64,000 nt of DNA, taken from the NCBI RefSeq assembly GCF_008843145.1, contig NZ_CP030265.1, positions 1,099,001 to 1,163,000 of the forward strand. Reading direction: 5' to 3'. Under the pieces are notes generated by a model, which had not been told where the DNA came from, ran no database searches, and saw only the letters and a list, made by a program, of their open reading frames with translations. The position numbers and the translations under genes were made by a program. Positions 56,479 through 64,000 of this stretch are shown here, piece after piece. This DNA comes from Skermanella pratensis (GTDB taxonomy: Bacteria > Pseudomonadota > Alphaproteobacteria > Azospirillales > Azospirillaceae). The first letter of the stretch is position 1. Each line of letters opens with the position of its first letter.

Positions 56479-57261
56479 ATGAACAAGCTCTATTACGGTG
56501 CAGCCGTGCTGGCCCTGGCAATTGGCGTCTCCGGTCAGGCCTTGGCACAGGATACCGGCCTGACGACTGGCCAGACCGACGGCGCCCAGACGGGCCGGGC
56601 GGCTGTGGGGCAGCACAGCTCAGGCATCGGCGATCCCACTTTCCCGACCGGCACGACCAACCTCCAGGTTCCCGCCTCTTGCGGTCCCACCGACGTGGCC
56701 GCCGTCCGCTCCGACCTGGAGAGCGTCCAGAACGACCTGATCCGCGAGCGCATCGGCGTGCAACTCCAGACCGCCGAGAACCAGGCGCAGGACGGTAACC
56801 GCGCCCGTTGCGCCCAGATCCTGGCGGACGCGCGGAATTCCATCATCAAGGCTGGCGGTCAGGTCAACGACATGAGCGCGGCGGCGGGCGGCGGCGTGGT
56901 TCCGCCGGCGGGCACCGAGGGAGCCGGCAGCGGCGGAGTCGCGGGCGGTGGTCCTGTCGCAGGCTCGACCGAGACCCGCCCGATGGGCACCGGCATGAGC
57001 AGCGACGCCAACGGCAGCCTGGCGGCCGGCACCGGCCAGGGCCAGGCGATCCCGCAGCGCTACACGGTCAACGACTGCCAGCCGACCACCTGGGCGGCGC
57101 TCCAGGATCAGGCCAGCCAGGCTCCCGCCAGCCGCCAGGGCGAGGTGCAGCAGCTCCTGACTCAGATCCAGCAGGAATACAACGCCGATAACAAGGGCTC
57201 GTGCGCGCAGTTCATGAACCAGCTCGCGTCGATCCTGCCGGGCGGCACCCAGGCCCAGTAA
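56479..57261 (+). CDS. Secreted hypothetical protein
   Basis: A 260-residue exported protein. The signal peptide ends QALA|QD at about 23. Two similar halves follow, one around CGPTDVAAVRSDLESVQNDLIRERI and RARCAQILADARN, the other around DCQPTTWAALQDQAS and KGSCAQFMNQLASI. Each half holds a Cys pair that could form a disulfide. The middle is Gly/Ala/Pro-rich (about 135-190). This suggests an internal duplication. Function unknown. A hairpin terminator follows. Confidence 0.65.
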   Translation: MNKLYYGAAVLALAIGVSGQALAQDTGLTTGQTDGAQTGRAAVGQHSSGIGDPTFPTGTTNLQVPASCGPTDVAAVRSDLESVQNDLIRERIGVQLQTAENQAQDGNRARCAQILADARNSIIKAGGQVNDMSAAAGGGVVPPAGTEGAGSGGVAGGGPVAGSTETRPMGTGMSSDANGSLAAGTGQGQAIPQRYTVNDCQPTTWAALQDQASQAPASRQGEVQQLLTQIQQEYNADNKGSCAQFMNQLASILPGGTQAQ

Positions 57262-57297
57262 CGTCCGCGGGCTTCAACACGTCCGAAGTCGCCGGAG

Positions 57298-57334
57298 AGG
57301 GCGGCCGATCCGAAAGGGTCGGCCGCCCTTTTTC
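57298..57334 (+). terminator. Rho-independent terminator
   Basis: Stem AGGGCGGCCGA (57298-57308) with TCGGCCGCCCT (57319-57329), extended by a GATCC/GGGTC-type loop region, followed by a T run. Lies 37 bp after the secreted-protein stop. Confidence 0.85.
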
Positions 57335-57519
57335 GTGCCGCATGCGACCATTGTCCACTGTGCATGGCGCGGCGCTGAAGGTTTAGTGGACAGAATTCAA
57401 TTGGAAAGGTTAGTGGCTAGAGCGCTTCACAAACTTTCCAGAATGCGGCATTTTGCCGTCGCATCAACAGTCCGCCACAATTCTCGGCAAAAAAATCAGC
57501 GGCAAGGGAACCAGCCAGG

Positions 57520-58686
57520 ATGAAAGTCGCCATACCGAAGGAGCGGCGCGCCCATGAGCGTCGCGTCGCGGCCTCGCCGGATACCATCAAGAAATTCAAG
57601 CAGCTCGGGCTGGACGTGGTTGTCGAAACCGGCGCCGGTGAGCACGCCTCGATTCCCGACCAGGTCTTCGTCGACGCGGGCGCCACCATCGCTCCGGACG
57701 AGGAGGCGGCCCTCGGCGACGCGGACATCGTGCTCAAGGTCCAGCGTCCCCTGACCGAGGCCGAGGGCGGCCCGGACGAGGTGGCGCTGATGAAGCCCGG
57801 CGCCATGCTGGTCGCCATCCTCCAGCCCTACCAGGCGCGTGACCAGATCCAGGCCTATGCGGACGCCAGGATCAACGCCTTCGCGATGGAGCTGATGCCC
57901 CGCATCACCCGCGCCCAGTCGATGGACGTGCTGTCCAGTCAGGCGAACCTGTCGGGATACCGCGCGGTGGTCGACGCCGCCTCGGAGTTCGGCCGCGCCT
58001 TCCCGATGATGATGACGGCGGCCGGCACCGTGCCGCCGGCTCGCTGCATGATCATGGGCGTCGGCGTCGCCGGCCTCCAGGCGATCGCGACGGCCCGCCG
58101 GCTCGGCGGCGTCGTCTCGGCGACCGATGTGCGCCCGGCGACCAAGGAGCAGGTGCAGAGCCTGGGCGCCACCTTCGTCGCGGTCGAGGACGAGGAATTC
58201 AAGGAGGCCCAGACGGCCGGCGGCTACGCCAAGGAGATGAGCAAGGAGTACCAGGAGAAGCAGCGGGTGCTGATCGCCGAGACGATCAAGAAGCAGGACA
58301 TCGTCATCACCACGGCGCTGATCCCCGGCCGCAAGGCGCCGATCCTCGTGACCGAGGCGATGGTCCGCTCCATGAAGCCGGGTTCCGTGCTGGTCGACCT
58401 GGCGGTGGAGCAGGGCGGCAACGTCGAGGGCTCGAAGCCGGGCGAGGTGGTGGATGTCGGCGGCGTAAAGATCGTCGGCCACATCAACGTGCCCAGCCGC
58501 AACGCGGTCGACGCCTCGATGCTCTACTCCAAGAACCTGCTGAACTTCCTGACTCCGCTGATCGACCAGGAAAAGGGCCTGACGATCAACTGGGACGACG
58601 AGATCATCAAGGGCACCGCGCTGACCCGCGACGGCGCCGTGGTGCATCCCAATTTCGCCGCCGCCGAAGCCGCGGCCAAGAGCTGA
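57520..58686 (+). CDS. pntAA: NAD(P) transhydrogenase subunit alpha part 1
   Basis: Soluble NAD(H)-binding domain I of the proton-translocating transhydrogenase, which drives NADPH formation with the proton gradient. 388 residues. The NAD-binding region is [53 protein letters not shown]-like [15 protein letters not shown] and [13 protein letters not shown] are family signatures. ATG 57520 fits the family N-terminus [21 protein letters not shown]. First of three genes in one operon; the next starts 14 bp later. Confidence 0.96.
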   Translation: MKVAIPKERRAHERRVAASPDTIKKFKQLGLDVVVETGAGEHASIPDQVFVDAGATIAPDEEAALGDADIVLKVQRPLTEAEGGPDEVALMKPGAMLVAILQPYQARDQIQAYADARINAFAMELMPRITRAQSMDVLSSQANLSGYRAVVDAASEFGRAFPMMMTAAGTVPPARCMIMGVGVAGLQAIATARRLGGVVSATDVRPATKEQVQSLGATFVAVEDEEFKEAQTAGGYAKEMSKEYQEKQRVLIAETIKKQDIVITTALIPGRKAPILVTEAMVRSMKPGSVLVDLAVEQGGNVEGSKPGEVVDVGGVKIVGHINVPSRNAVDASMLYSKNLLNFLTPLIDQEKGLTINWDDEIIKGTALTRDGAVVHPNFAAAEAAAKS

Positions 58687-58700
58687 GGGGAACACAGCCG

Positions 58701-59129
58701 ATGACAAGCCAGGAACTGGCCCAGCAGGTCACCAACCTGCAGCAGGCACTGCGATCACTCACCGTGGAAGCCGACCGGCTCGCCGCCGAGACGTCCCGGC
58801 TGGCGGCCGGCGCCATCGAGCAGGCTCCGGCGGACCACGATTTCTTCATCACCGGCCTGACGGTCTTCGCGCTGGCGTGCTTCGTGGGCTACTATGTGGT
58901 CTGGCGGGTGACGCCGGCGCTCCACTCGCCGCTGATGAGCGTCACCAACGCGGTGTCCTCCGTGATCATCGTCGGCGCGCTGATCGCGACCGGCAGCACG
59001 GCAGGATTCACCTTCTCCACGATGCTTGGCTTCCTCGCCGTCATCCTGGCCTCGGTCAACATCTTCGGCGGCTTCATTGTCACCCAGCGCATGCTGGCGA
59101 TGTACAAGAAGAAGCAGAAGAAGGCATAA
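58701..59129 (+). CDS. pntAB: NAD(P) transhydrogenase subunit alpha part 2
   Basis: A 142-residue membrane subunit: hydrophilic helical N-terminus of about 45 residues, then three to four transmembrane helices ([36 protein letters not shown] and [22 protein letters not shown]). It matches the C-terminal part of E. coli PntA, split into a separate gene as in Rhodospirillum-type operons. Lies between pntAA and pntB with 14- and 18-bp gaps. Confidence 0.94.
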   Translation: MTSQELAQQVTNLQQALRSLTVEADRLAAETSRLAAGAIEQAPADHDFFITGLTVFALACFVGYYVVWRVTPALHSPLMSVTNAVSSVIIVGALIATGSTAGFTFSTMLGFLAVILASVNIFGGFIVTQRMLAMYKKKQKKA

Positions 59130-59147
59130 ACGGAGCCCTGAACCAAC

Positions 59148-60548
59148 ATGGCCACACTAGCCCCGCTGGCATACCTCGTCGCCGCCATCTGCTTCATCAT
59201 GGCGCTGCGCGGCCTCTCCAGCCCCGAGACTTCCCGCCAGGGCAATAATTTCGGCATCGTCGGCATGGTGATCGCGATCGTCACCACGCTGATGCTGCCG
59301 GGGCTGATCTCCGGCCTGTCGATCACCCTGATCGTCATCGGATTGGCGATCGGCGGCACCATCGGGACCGTCATCGCCCGCCGGATCGAGATGACGGCCC
59401 TGCCGCAGCTGGTCGCCGCCTTCCACAGCCTGGTCGGCCTCGCCGCCGTGTTCGTCGCGGTCGCGGCGTTCTACGCGCCGGCGGCCTACGGCATCGGCAT
59501 CCCCGGCGCCATCCGCACCGGCAGCCTGATCGAGATGGCGCTGGGCGTCGCGATCGGCGCCATCACCTTCACCGGCTCACTCGTGGCCTTCGCCAAGCTC
59601 CAGGGCCTGGTGTCGGGCAAGCCGCTGGTCTTCAACATGCAGCACATGCTGAACGCCGGGATCGGCGTCGTGCTGGTGCTGTGCATCGTCTGGCTGTGCG
59701 TGACCAACTCGACCGTGGCGCTCTGGATCATCGTGCTGCTGGCGCTGGCGCTGGGCTTCCTGCTGATCCTCCCGATCGGCGGCGCCGACATGCCGGTGGT
59801 GGTGTCGATGCTGAACAGCTATTCCGGCTGGGCGGCGGCCGGCATCGGCTTCACGCTGGAGAACAACCTGCTGATCATCACCGGCGCGCTGGTCGGGTCT
59901 TCCGGCGCCATCCTGTCCTACATCATGTGCAAGGGCATGAACCGGTCGATCTTCAACGTCATCCTGGGCGGCTTCGGCGGCGACAGCGCCGCGGCGGCTG
60001 CCGGCGGACCTGCGGGCGACCGGGCGGTCAAGGCCGGCTCGGCGGAGGACGCCGCCTTCATCATGAAGAACGCCTCCTCGGTCATCATCGTGCCGGGCTA
60101 CGGCATGGCGGTGGCGCAGGCCCAGCACGCCCTCCGCGAGATGGGCGACATGCTGAAGCACGAGGGCGTCGAGGTCCGCTACGCGATCCACCCCGTCGCC
60201 GGCCGCATGCCCGGCCACATGAACGTGCTGCTTGCCGAGGCCAACGTGCCCTATGACGAGGTCTTCGAGCTGGAGGAGATCAACCGGGACTTCGGCCAGG
60301 CCGACGTGGCCTTCGTGATCGGCGCCAACGACGTGACCAACCCGGCCGCCAAGACCGACCCGACCTCGCCGATCTACGGCATGCCCATCCTGGACGTCGA
60401 GAAGGCCAAGACCGTTCTGTTCATCAAGCGGTCGATGGCCGCAGGGTATGCCGGAGTCGAGAACGAGCTGTTCTTCCGTCCCAACACCATGATGCTGTTC
60501 GGCGACGCCAAGAAAGTTACCGAGGAGGTCCTGAAGGCCCTGGACTAA
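59148..60548 (+). CDS. pntB: NAD(P) transhydrogenase subunit beta
   Basis: A 466-residue membrane subunit with about nine helices and a C-terminal NADP(H)-binding domain III. Signature parts are FVGSLVAFAKLQG-type FTGSLVAFAKLQGLVSG, NSYSGWAAAGIGFTLENNLLIITGALVGSSGAILSY and domain III with VPGYGMAVAQAQH and GRMPGHMNVLLAEANVPYDEV. Last gene of the operon, followed by a strong terminator. Confidence 0.96.
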   Translation: MATLAPLAYLVAAICFIMALRGLSSPETSRQGNNFGIVGMVIAIVTTLMLPGLISGLSITLIVIGLAIGGTIGTVIARRIEMTALPQLVAAFHSLVGLAAVFVAVAAFYAPAAYGIGIPGAIRTGSLIEMALGVAIGAITFTGSLVAFAKLQGLVSGKPLVFNMQHMLNAGIGVVLVLCIVWLCVTNSTVALWIIVLLALALGFLLILPIGGADMPVVVSMLNSYSGWAAAGIGFTLENNLLIITGALVGSSGAILSYIMCKGMNRSIFNVILGGFGGDSAAAAAGGPAGDRAVKAGSAEDAAFIMKNASSVIIVPGYGMAVAQAQHALREMGDMLKHEGVEVRYAIHPVAGRMPGHMNVLLAEANVPYDEVFELEEINRDFGQADVAFVIGANDVTNPAAKTDPTSPIYGMPILDVEKAKTVLFIKRSMAAGYAGVENELFFRPNTMMLFGDAKKVTEEVLKALD

Positions 60549-60576
60549 GCTGTCCGGCACCCTCAAGGATAGACCA

Positions 60577-60612
60577 AAGGGCGGTGGCGCCGCGGGGCGC
60601 CACCGCCCTTTT
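60577..60612 (+). terminator. Rho-independent terminator after pntB
   Basis: Perfect 15-bp inverted repeat, 60577-60591 with 60596-60610, ending in TTTT. It lies 29 bp after the pntB stop. Confidence 0.9.
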
Positions 60613-60695
60613 CATGCCTGTCGTTCGACTTGCGTGCCGGCTCGATCGGCGTGCTATAGTTTTGTCCTGACGGCGGCCCGAGAGGGGAAAACACG

Positions 60696-62913
60696 ATGCT
60701 CGCCTCTCTCCAGGACGCCGTCGGCCGGCGTAACGCGATCCTTCAGGCGATCGCCCACGGCGCCGCCGCGATGGTGGCCCTTCCGGACTGGCGGGCCGGG
60801 ATCGACGATCTGCTCGGCCGGCTCGGTGTCGCCGCCGGCGTCAGCCGGGTCTACCTGTTCGAGGTCCACGAGGTGGCGGGGCAGGGGCTGGCGCAGACCT
60901 GCCGGCACGACTGGGCGGCCCCGGGGCTGGCGCCCCTGGTCGGCGATCCGCGCAACACCGACGAGAAGCTGGTCGGCGCCGACCCGACGCTGACGAACTG
61001 GACCGAGCGCCGCCGGCGCGGCGAGCTGATCCAGGGCCTGACCCGCGACCTGTCCGGATTCCTTCGGGAGGACTTCGAGTACCAGCGCATCCTCTCCTTC
61101 GTTTCGGTCCCGATTCTGGTGGACGGCGTCTGGTGGGGGCATCTCGGCTTCGACGACTGCGAGAGCGAGCGGGTGTGGTCCGAGCTTGAGCTGGACGTGC
61201 TGAAGACGGCCGCCGCCCTGATCGCCGGCGCGGTCGAGCGCAGCCGGGCCGCCGGCGTCCTGCGCACCAGCGAGGCGCTGAAGAGCGCCATGCTCGACAC
61301 GGCGCTGGACTGCGTCATCACGATCGATGACGGCGGGCGGGTGGTGGAGTTCAACCGGGCGGCGGAACGCACTTTCGGCTGGCGCCGCGAAACGGTGATC
61401 GGGCTGTCGCTCGCCGAGGTGATCGTCCCGCCGGAAATGCGCGGTCCCCACGAGGCCGGGCTCGGCCGCTACCTGGCCTCGGGCGAGACCCGCGTCCTCG
61501 GGTCCAGGATCGAGGTCGAGGGCATGCGGTCCGACGGCAGCCGGATGCCGCTGGAGCTGGCGATCACCGAGGTGCCGACAGCGGAGGGCCGGTTCTTCAC
61601 GGCCTATCTGCGCGACATCACCGAGCGTCGGCAGGCCCGCGCCCGGCTGGAACGCATGGCCTATTTCGATGCCGTGACGGGCCTGCCCAACCGCGCCCAG
61701 CTGCTGAAGCGGGTGGCGGAGCGTCAGGCGGCGTCCGGGTCGCCCTGGATCGTCGCGGTGGAACTGATGCGATTCGGCAGCTTGAAGACCGGCCTGGGCA
61801 CCGCCTTCGCCGACACGCTCCTGTGCGCCCTGACCGCGAGGCTTGCGGATTGCCTGGACGGGGGCGCCGTGCTGGCCCGCACCGGCGACCGGCAGCTCGC
61901 GATCCTGGGGACCGGCAAAGGAGCCGAAGAGACCGCCCGCCGGCTCGACCAGGCCCTGTACGATTCGTTCCACCTGGACGGCAGGACGGTCTTCATGACG
62001 GCGAGCTGCGGAGTCGCCGCCGGCGAGGCCGAGCCCGAGGCGCTTCTGCGCAACGCCGAACTGGCCTGCGAGCGCGCGGTCGAGGCGGGCGGCGGGACCT
62101 GCCTGTACGACGAGACCATGCACGCCGCGCAGCTGGACCGGTTGAGCCTTGAAACCGACCTGCGCCGTGCGATCGACGACGGCGACCAGATCTGGGTCGC
62201 CTACCAGCCGATCGTGGCGTTGCCGGATGGCCGCCTCGCCGGGTTCGAGGCGCTGGTGCGTTGGGACCATCCGACCCGCGGCAGGGTGCCGCCCGGGATC
62301 TTCATCCCGATTGCCGAAGTAACCGGCTTGATCGTGCCGCTCGGCCGCCTGGTTTTGAACAGGGCGTGCCACCAGATGGTGCGCTGGACGGCGATGCGGG
62401 GGCAAGGCGCCGAGCCGCTGTTCATGAGCATCAACCTCTCCGCCCGGCAGCTCGGCGACCGCGACCTGCTGGATACGGTGGCGGAGGCGCTGGCGGAAAG
62501 CGGCGTCGATCCCGCTCAGGTCAAGCTGGAACTGACCGAGACCGCGGCCATGAGCCATGCCGGAGAAACCATCGGCCTGCTCTGGCAGCTGAAGGCGCTT
62601 GGATTGCGGCTGTCGATCGACGATTTCGGCACCGGCTACTCGTCGCTCAGCTATCTCCACCGGTTTCCGGTCGATTCGCTGAAGGTCGACCGAGAGCCGG
62701 GACATGGTCCGGATCATCGTCGATCTCGCCCATCTGCTGAAGCTGGAGGTCATCGCCGAAGGAATCGAAACGGCGGAGGACGCGAAGCTGCTGTCCGACA
62801 TGGCCTGCGGCTTCGGCCAGGGCTACCTGTTCAGCGCGCCGCTGCCGCCGCAGGAGGCGGCCGGCTGGATCACCGCGCCCGGAAGTGCCGAGCGGGAGAT
62901 ATCGCTGACCTGA
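60696..62913 (+). pseudogene. GAF-PAS-GGDEF-EAL protein, frameshifted near the C-terminus
   Basis: Cyclic-di-GMP signalling protein. Residues about 1-180: GAF domain (YQRILSFVSVPILVDGVWWGHLGFDD). About 190-315: PAS (DCVITIDDGGRVVEFNRAAE). About 320-480: degenerate GGDEF, where the catalytic site reads ARTGDRQLAIL, so it cannot make c-di-GMP. About 490-670: EAL phosphodiesterase domain (GFEALVRWDHPTRG, SINLSARQLGDRDL, DDFGTGYSSLSYLHRFPVDSLKVD). After KVDR the frame breaks (62690-62703): the family's SFV-type residues are missing, and DMVRIIVDLAHLLKLEVIAE resumes in another frame, running to the stop at 62913. This looks like a short deletion plus a frameshift. In one frame the protein would read on to 63020 with an unrelated tail. 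Confidence 0.85.
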
Positions 62914-62919
62914 TCAACC

Positions 62920-63015
62920 GTAGGTGGGCCTTCGCCCGTCAGGGCGAACGCCGACACCCTGCGTCAACGTTCCGGCCACGCTGTCGGCGTCGGCCTTCGG
63001 CCGAGGCCGACCTAC
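62920..63015. repeat. Long inverted repeat, copy 2 of a dispersed family
   Basis: Left arm 62920-62955 and right arm 62983-63015 are imperfect inverted copies. The left arm matches that of the element at 25809-25844 at 35 of 36 positions, while the right arm has diverged. It lies after the EAL gene stop, in the 3' intergenic region, like copy 1. Confidence 0.8.
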
Positions 63016-63104
63016 GGTAATTCAATCAGAACCACTGCGCCGGGCCACTAGCCCGCCTACAAGACCCTACGATCGTAATTGGTGGCCGTAGGCCGTCAAA
63101 GCCG

Positions 63105-63138
63105 AAAACCGCCGCCGGACGATGCCGGGGCGGTTTTT
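63105..63138. terminator. Bidirectional terminator
   Basis: AAAACCGCC (63105-63113) pairs with GGCGGTTTT (63129-63137); inside it, CCGG (63115-63118) pairs with CCGG (63125-63128), with one bulged base. T runs on both strands suit the convergent EAL gene and rpsU. Confidence 0.85.
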
Positions 63139-63189
63139 GCAAGCTTGGTCTGGAGTCCGCAGTCTCGACGGGCGCGGACCGTCAGTCGA

Positions 63190-63393
63190 TCAATAGCCTT
63201 CACGCTCCATGCGCTTGCGCAGCAGCTTGCGGGTGCGGCGGACGGCCTCCGCCTTCTCACGCGCACGCTTCTCCGAGGGCTTCTCGTAGTTGCGCCGCAG
63301 CTTCATTTCACGGAAAATCCCCTCGCGCTGCATCTTCTTCTTCAGCGCGCGCAGGGCCTGATCGACGTTGTTGTCACGAACCAGCACTTGCAC
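63190..63393 (-). CDS. rpsU: 30S ribosomal protein S21
   Basis: Small-subunit ribosomal protein needed for start-site base pairing with 16S rRNA. 67 residues, the normal length. From GTG 63393 it reads (M)[20 protein letters not shown], then [20 protein letters not shown] and a basic tail ending [14 protein letters not shown] lies 10 bases before the GTG, whereas the in-frame TTG at 63411 overlaps that ribosome site, so GTG is the start. Divergent from def. Confidence 0.96.
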   Translation of the reverse strand: MQVLVRDNNVDQALRALKKKMQREGIFREMKLRRNYEKPSEKRAREKAEAVRRTRKLLRKRMEREGY

Positions 63394-63584
63394 GGTTTGG
63401 TGTCTCTCCAACAGTTGAATTCAAACGCACGATGCGCAAAGGGCACCCGTCCGACTTAGGTCGCGGGTTCTAGCATGCCGGGGAGCCCTTTCTCAAGGAC
63501 TAAACGGTTGCCGACCGCATCCGTTCCGTCAAACCGGTGCGGCGCGGGCTTTGCTTCCGCAGCTTATACACCCATACTGGGGCC

Positions 63585-64000
63585 ATGGCTATTCTGAAGA
63601 TCGCCCGCATGGGGCATCCCGTCCTGCGCCGGGTCGCCGATCCCGTCGAGGACCCGTCCGACCCGGAAATCCAGCGCCTGATCGCCGACATGGCGGAGAC
63701 CATGGCCGACGCATCGGGCGCCGGTCTGGCGGCGCCGCAGGTCCATGTGCCGAAAAGGATCATCCTGTTCATCGTACCGGCCGAGCGTGCGACGATGGAG
63801 GGGGAGGAGGACCGACCGCGCGGGCTGTCGGTGCTGATCAACCCGGTGATCGAACTGGTCGGCACCGACATGGTGCCGGGGTGGGAAGGCTGCCTGTCGA
63901 TCCCGGGCCTGCGCGGCATCGTGCCGCGCCACGCCCATATCCGCTATCGCGGGCTGGACGCCGAGGGCCGGCCGGTGGAGCGCGAGGCCAGTGGATTCCA
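63585..64000 (+). CDS. def: Peptide deformylase (partial, right edge)
   Basis: Removes the formyl group from the initiator Met of new proteins; a metal enzyme. The start MAILKIARMGHPVLRRVADPV is typical. Motif 1 GAGLAAPQV and motif 2 EGCLSIPGLRG (with metal ligand Cys) are present; motif 3 (HExxD) is beyond the edge. About 138 of the expected 170-190 residues are in the window. Upstream of the ATG there is no clear ribosome site. Confidence 0.95.
   Translation, partial: MAILKIARMGHPVLRRVADPVEDPSDPEIQRLIADMAETMADASGAGLAAPQVHVPKRIILFIVPAERATMEGEEDRPRGLSVLINPVIELVGTDMVPGWEGCLSIPGLRGIVPRHAHIRYRGLDAEGRPVEREASGF

Overview
The window is GC-rich, densely packed chromosomal DNA of a Gram-negative bacterium. 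The content points to an alphaproteobacterium of the Rhodospirillales/Azospirillaceae type (Skermanella- or Azospirillum-like). Evidence for this is a squalene-hopene cyclase with HpnH, a fused indolepyruvate:ferredoxin oxidoreductase, a three-gene pntAA-pntAB-pntB transhydrogenase, a chemoreceptor ending in a PilZ domain like Azospirillum Tlp1, many HisKA_2-type sensor kinases and long-chain acyl-CoA ligases. This placement is inferred from gene content only. I saw no rRNA, tRNA, CRISPR array, insertion sequence or intact prophage.

Layout. 1-2.5 kb (minus strand): a frameshifted acyl-CoA ligase, a histidine ammonia-lyase and a single-domain response regulator. 3-6 kb: a secreted D,D-carboxypeptidase with a SPOR domain, a TerB-like protein, a PIN protein with an overlapping small partner, and a DUF305 metal-binding protein. 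6-12.6 kb: a lytic-transglycosylase-like protein, a chemoreceptor, a YfcG-type GST, an MFS carrier and small membrane proteins. 12.7-17.4 kb: an acyltransferase facing a two-gene minus-strand operon. That operon encodes a photoactive-yellow-protein-type 4-coumarate ligase and a PAS histidine kinase whose C-terminus is a photoactive yellow protein (PYP) domain. 17.6-22.2 kb: a porin, two small proteins, an aldo/keto reductase, a FucU/RbsD mutarotase and an FAD amine oxidase. 22.4-28 kb: hopanoid genes (frameshifted ispH, hpnH, shc) with a terminase-small-subunit-like orphan between them. 28-39.7 kb: a ClpA paralogue, two HisKA_2 sensor kinases, a YqaA protein, a USP-alanine symporter pair, an LpxH-like phosphoesterase, a hydrolase-TPR fusion and a lipoprotein. 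39.8-50 kb: a GH13 glucosidase, indolepyruvate oxidoreductase, a frameshifted EamA carrier, a YkgJ protein, a GAF kinase and a FadD-type ligase. 50-64 kb: PepF, a Tlp1-like receptor, a UbiB/AarF kinase, a secreted protein, transhydrogenase, a GAF-PAS-GGDEF-EAL protein with a lesion, ribosomal protein S21 and the start of peptide deformylase.

The most interesting item is the coumarate ligase / PYP-kinase operon at 13.9-17.2 kb. The PYP domain keeps the chromophore cysteine and the Tyr, Glu and Arg of the chromophore pocket at exactly the PYP spacing. It sits after the kinase core, where hybrid kinases carry a receiver, and its gene directly follows the ligase expected to activate its chromophore. 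This looks like a complete blue-light sensory kinase. The source of p-coumarate is open, because the only ammonia-lyase in the window carries the histidine-type Ser-His signature.

Four genes (acyl-CoA ligase, ispH, EamA, EAL) are broken by what look like one-base losses in G/C runs, the last with some missing residues as well. That pattern suggests sequencing error as much as real decay. A palindromic repeat of about 100 bp occurs at 25.8 kb and 62.9 kb with nearly identical left arms.
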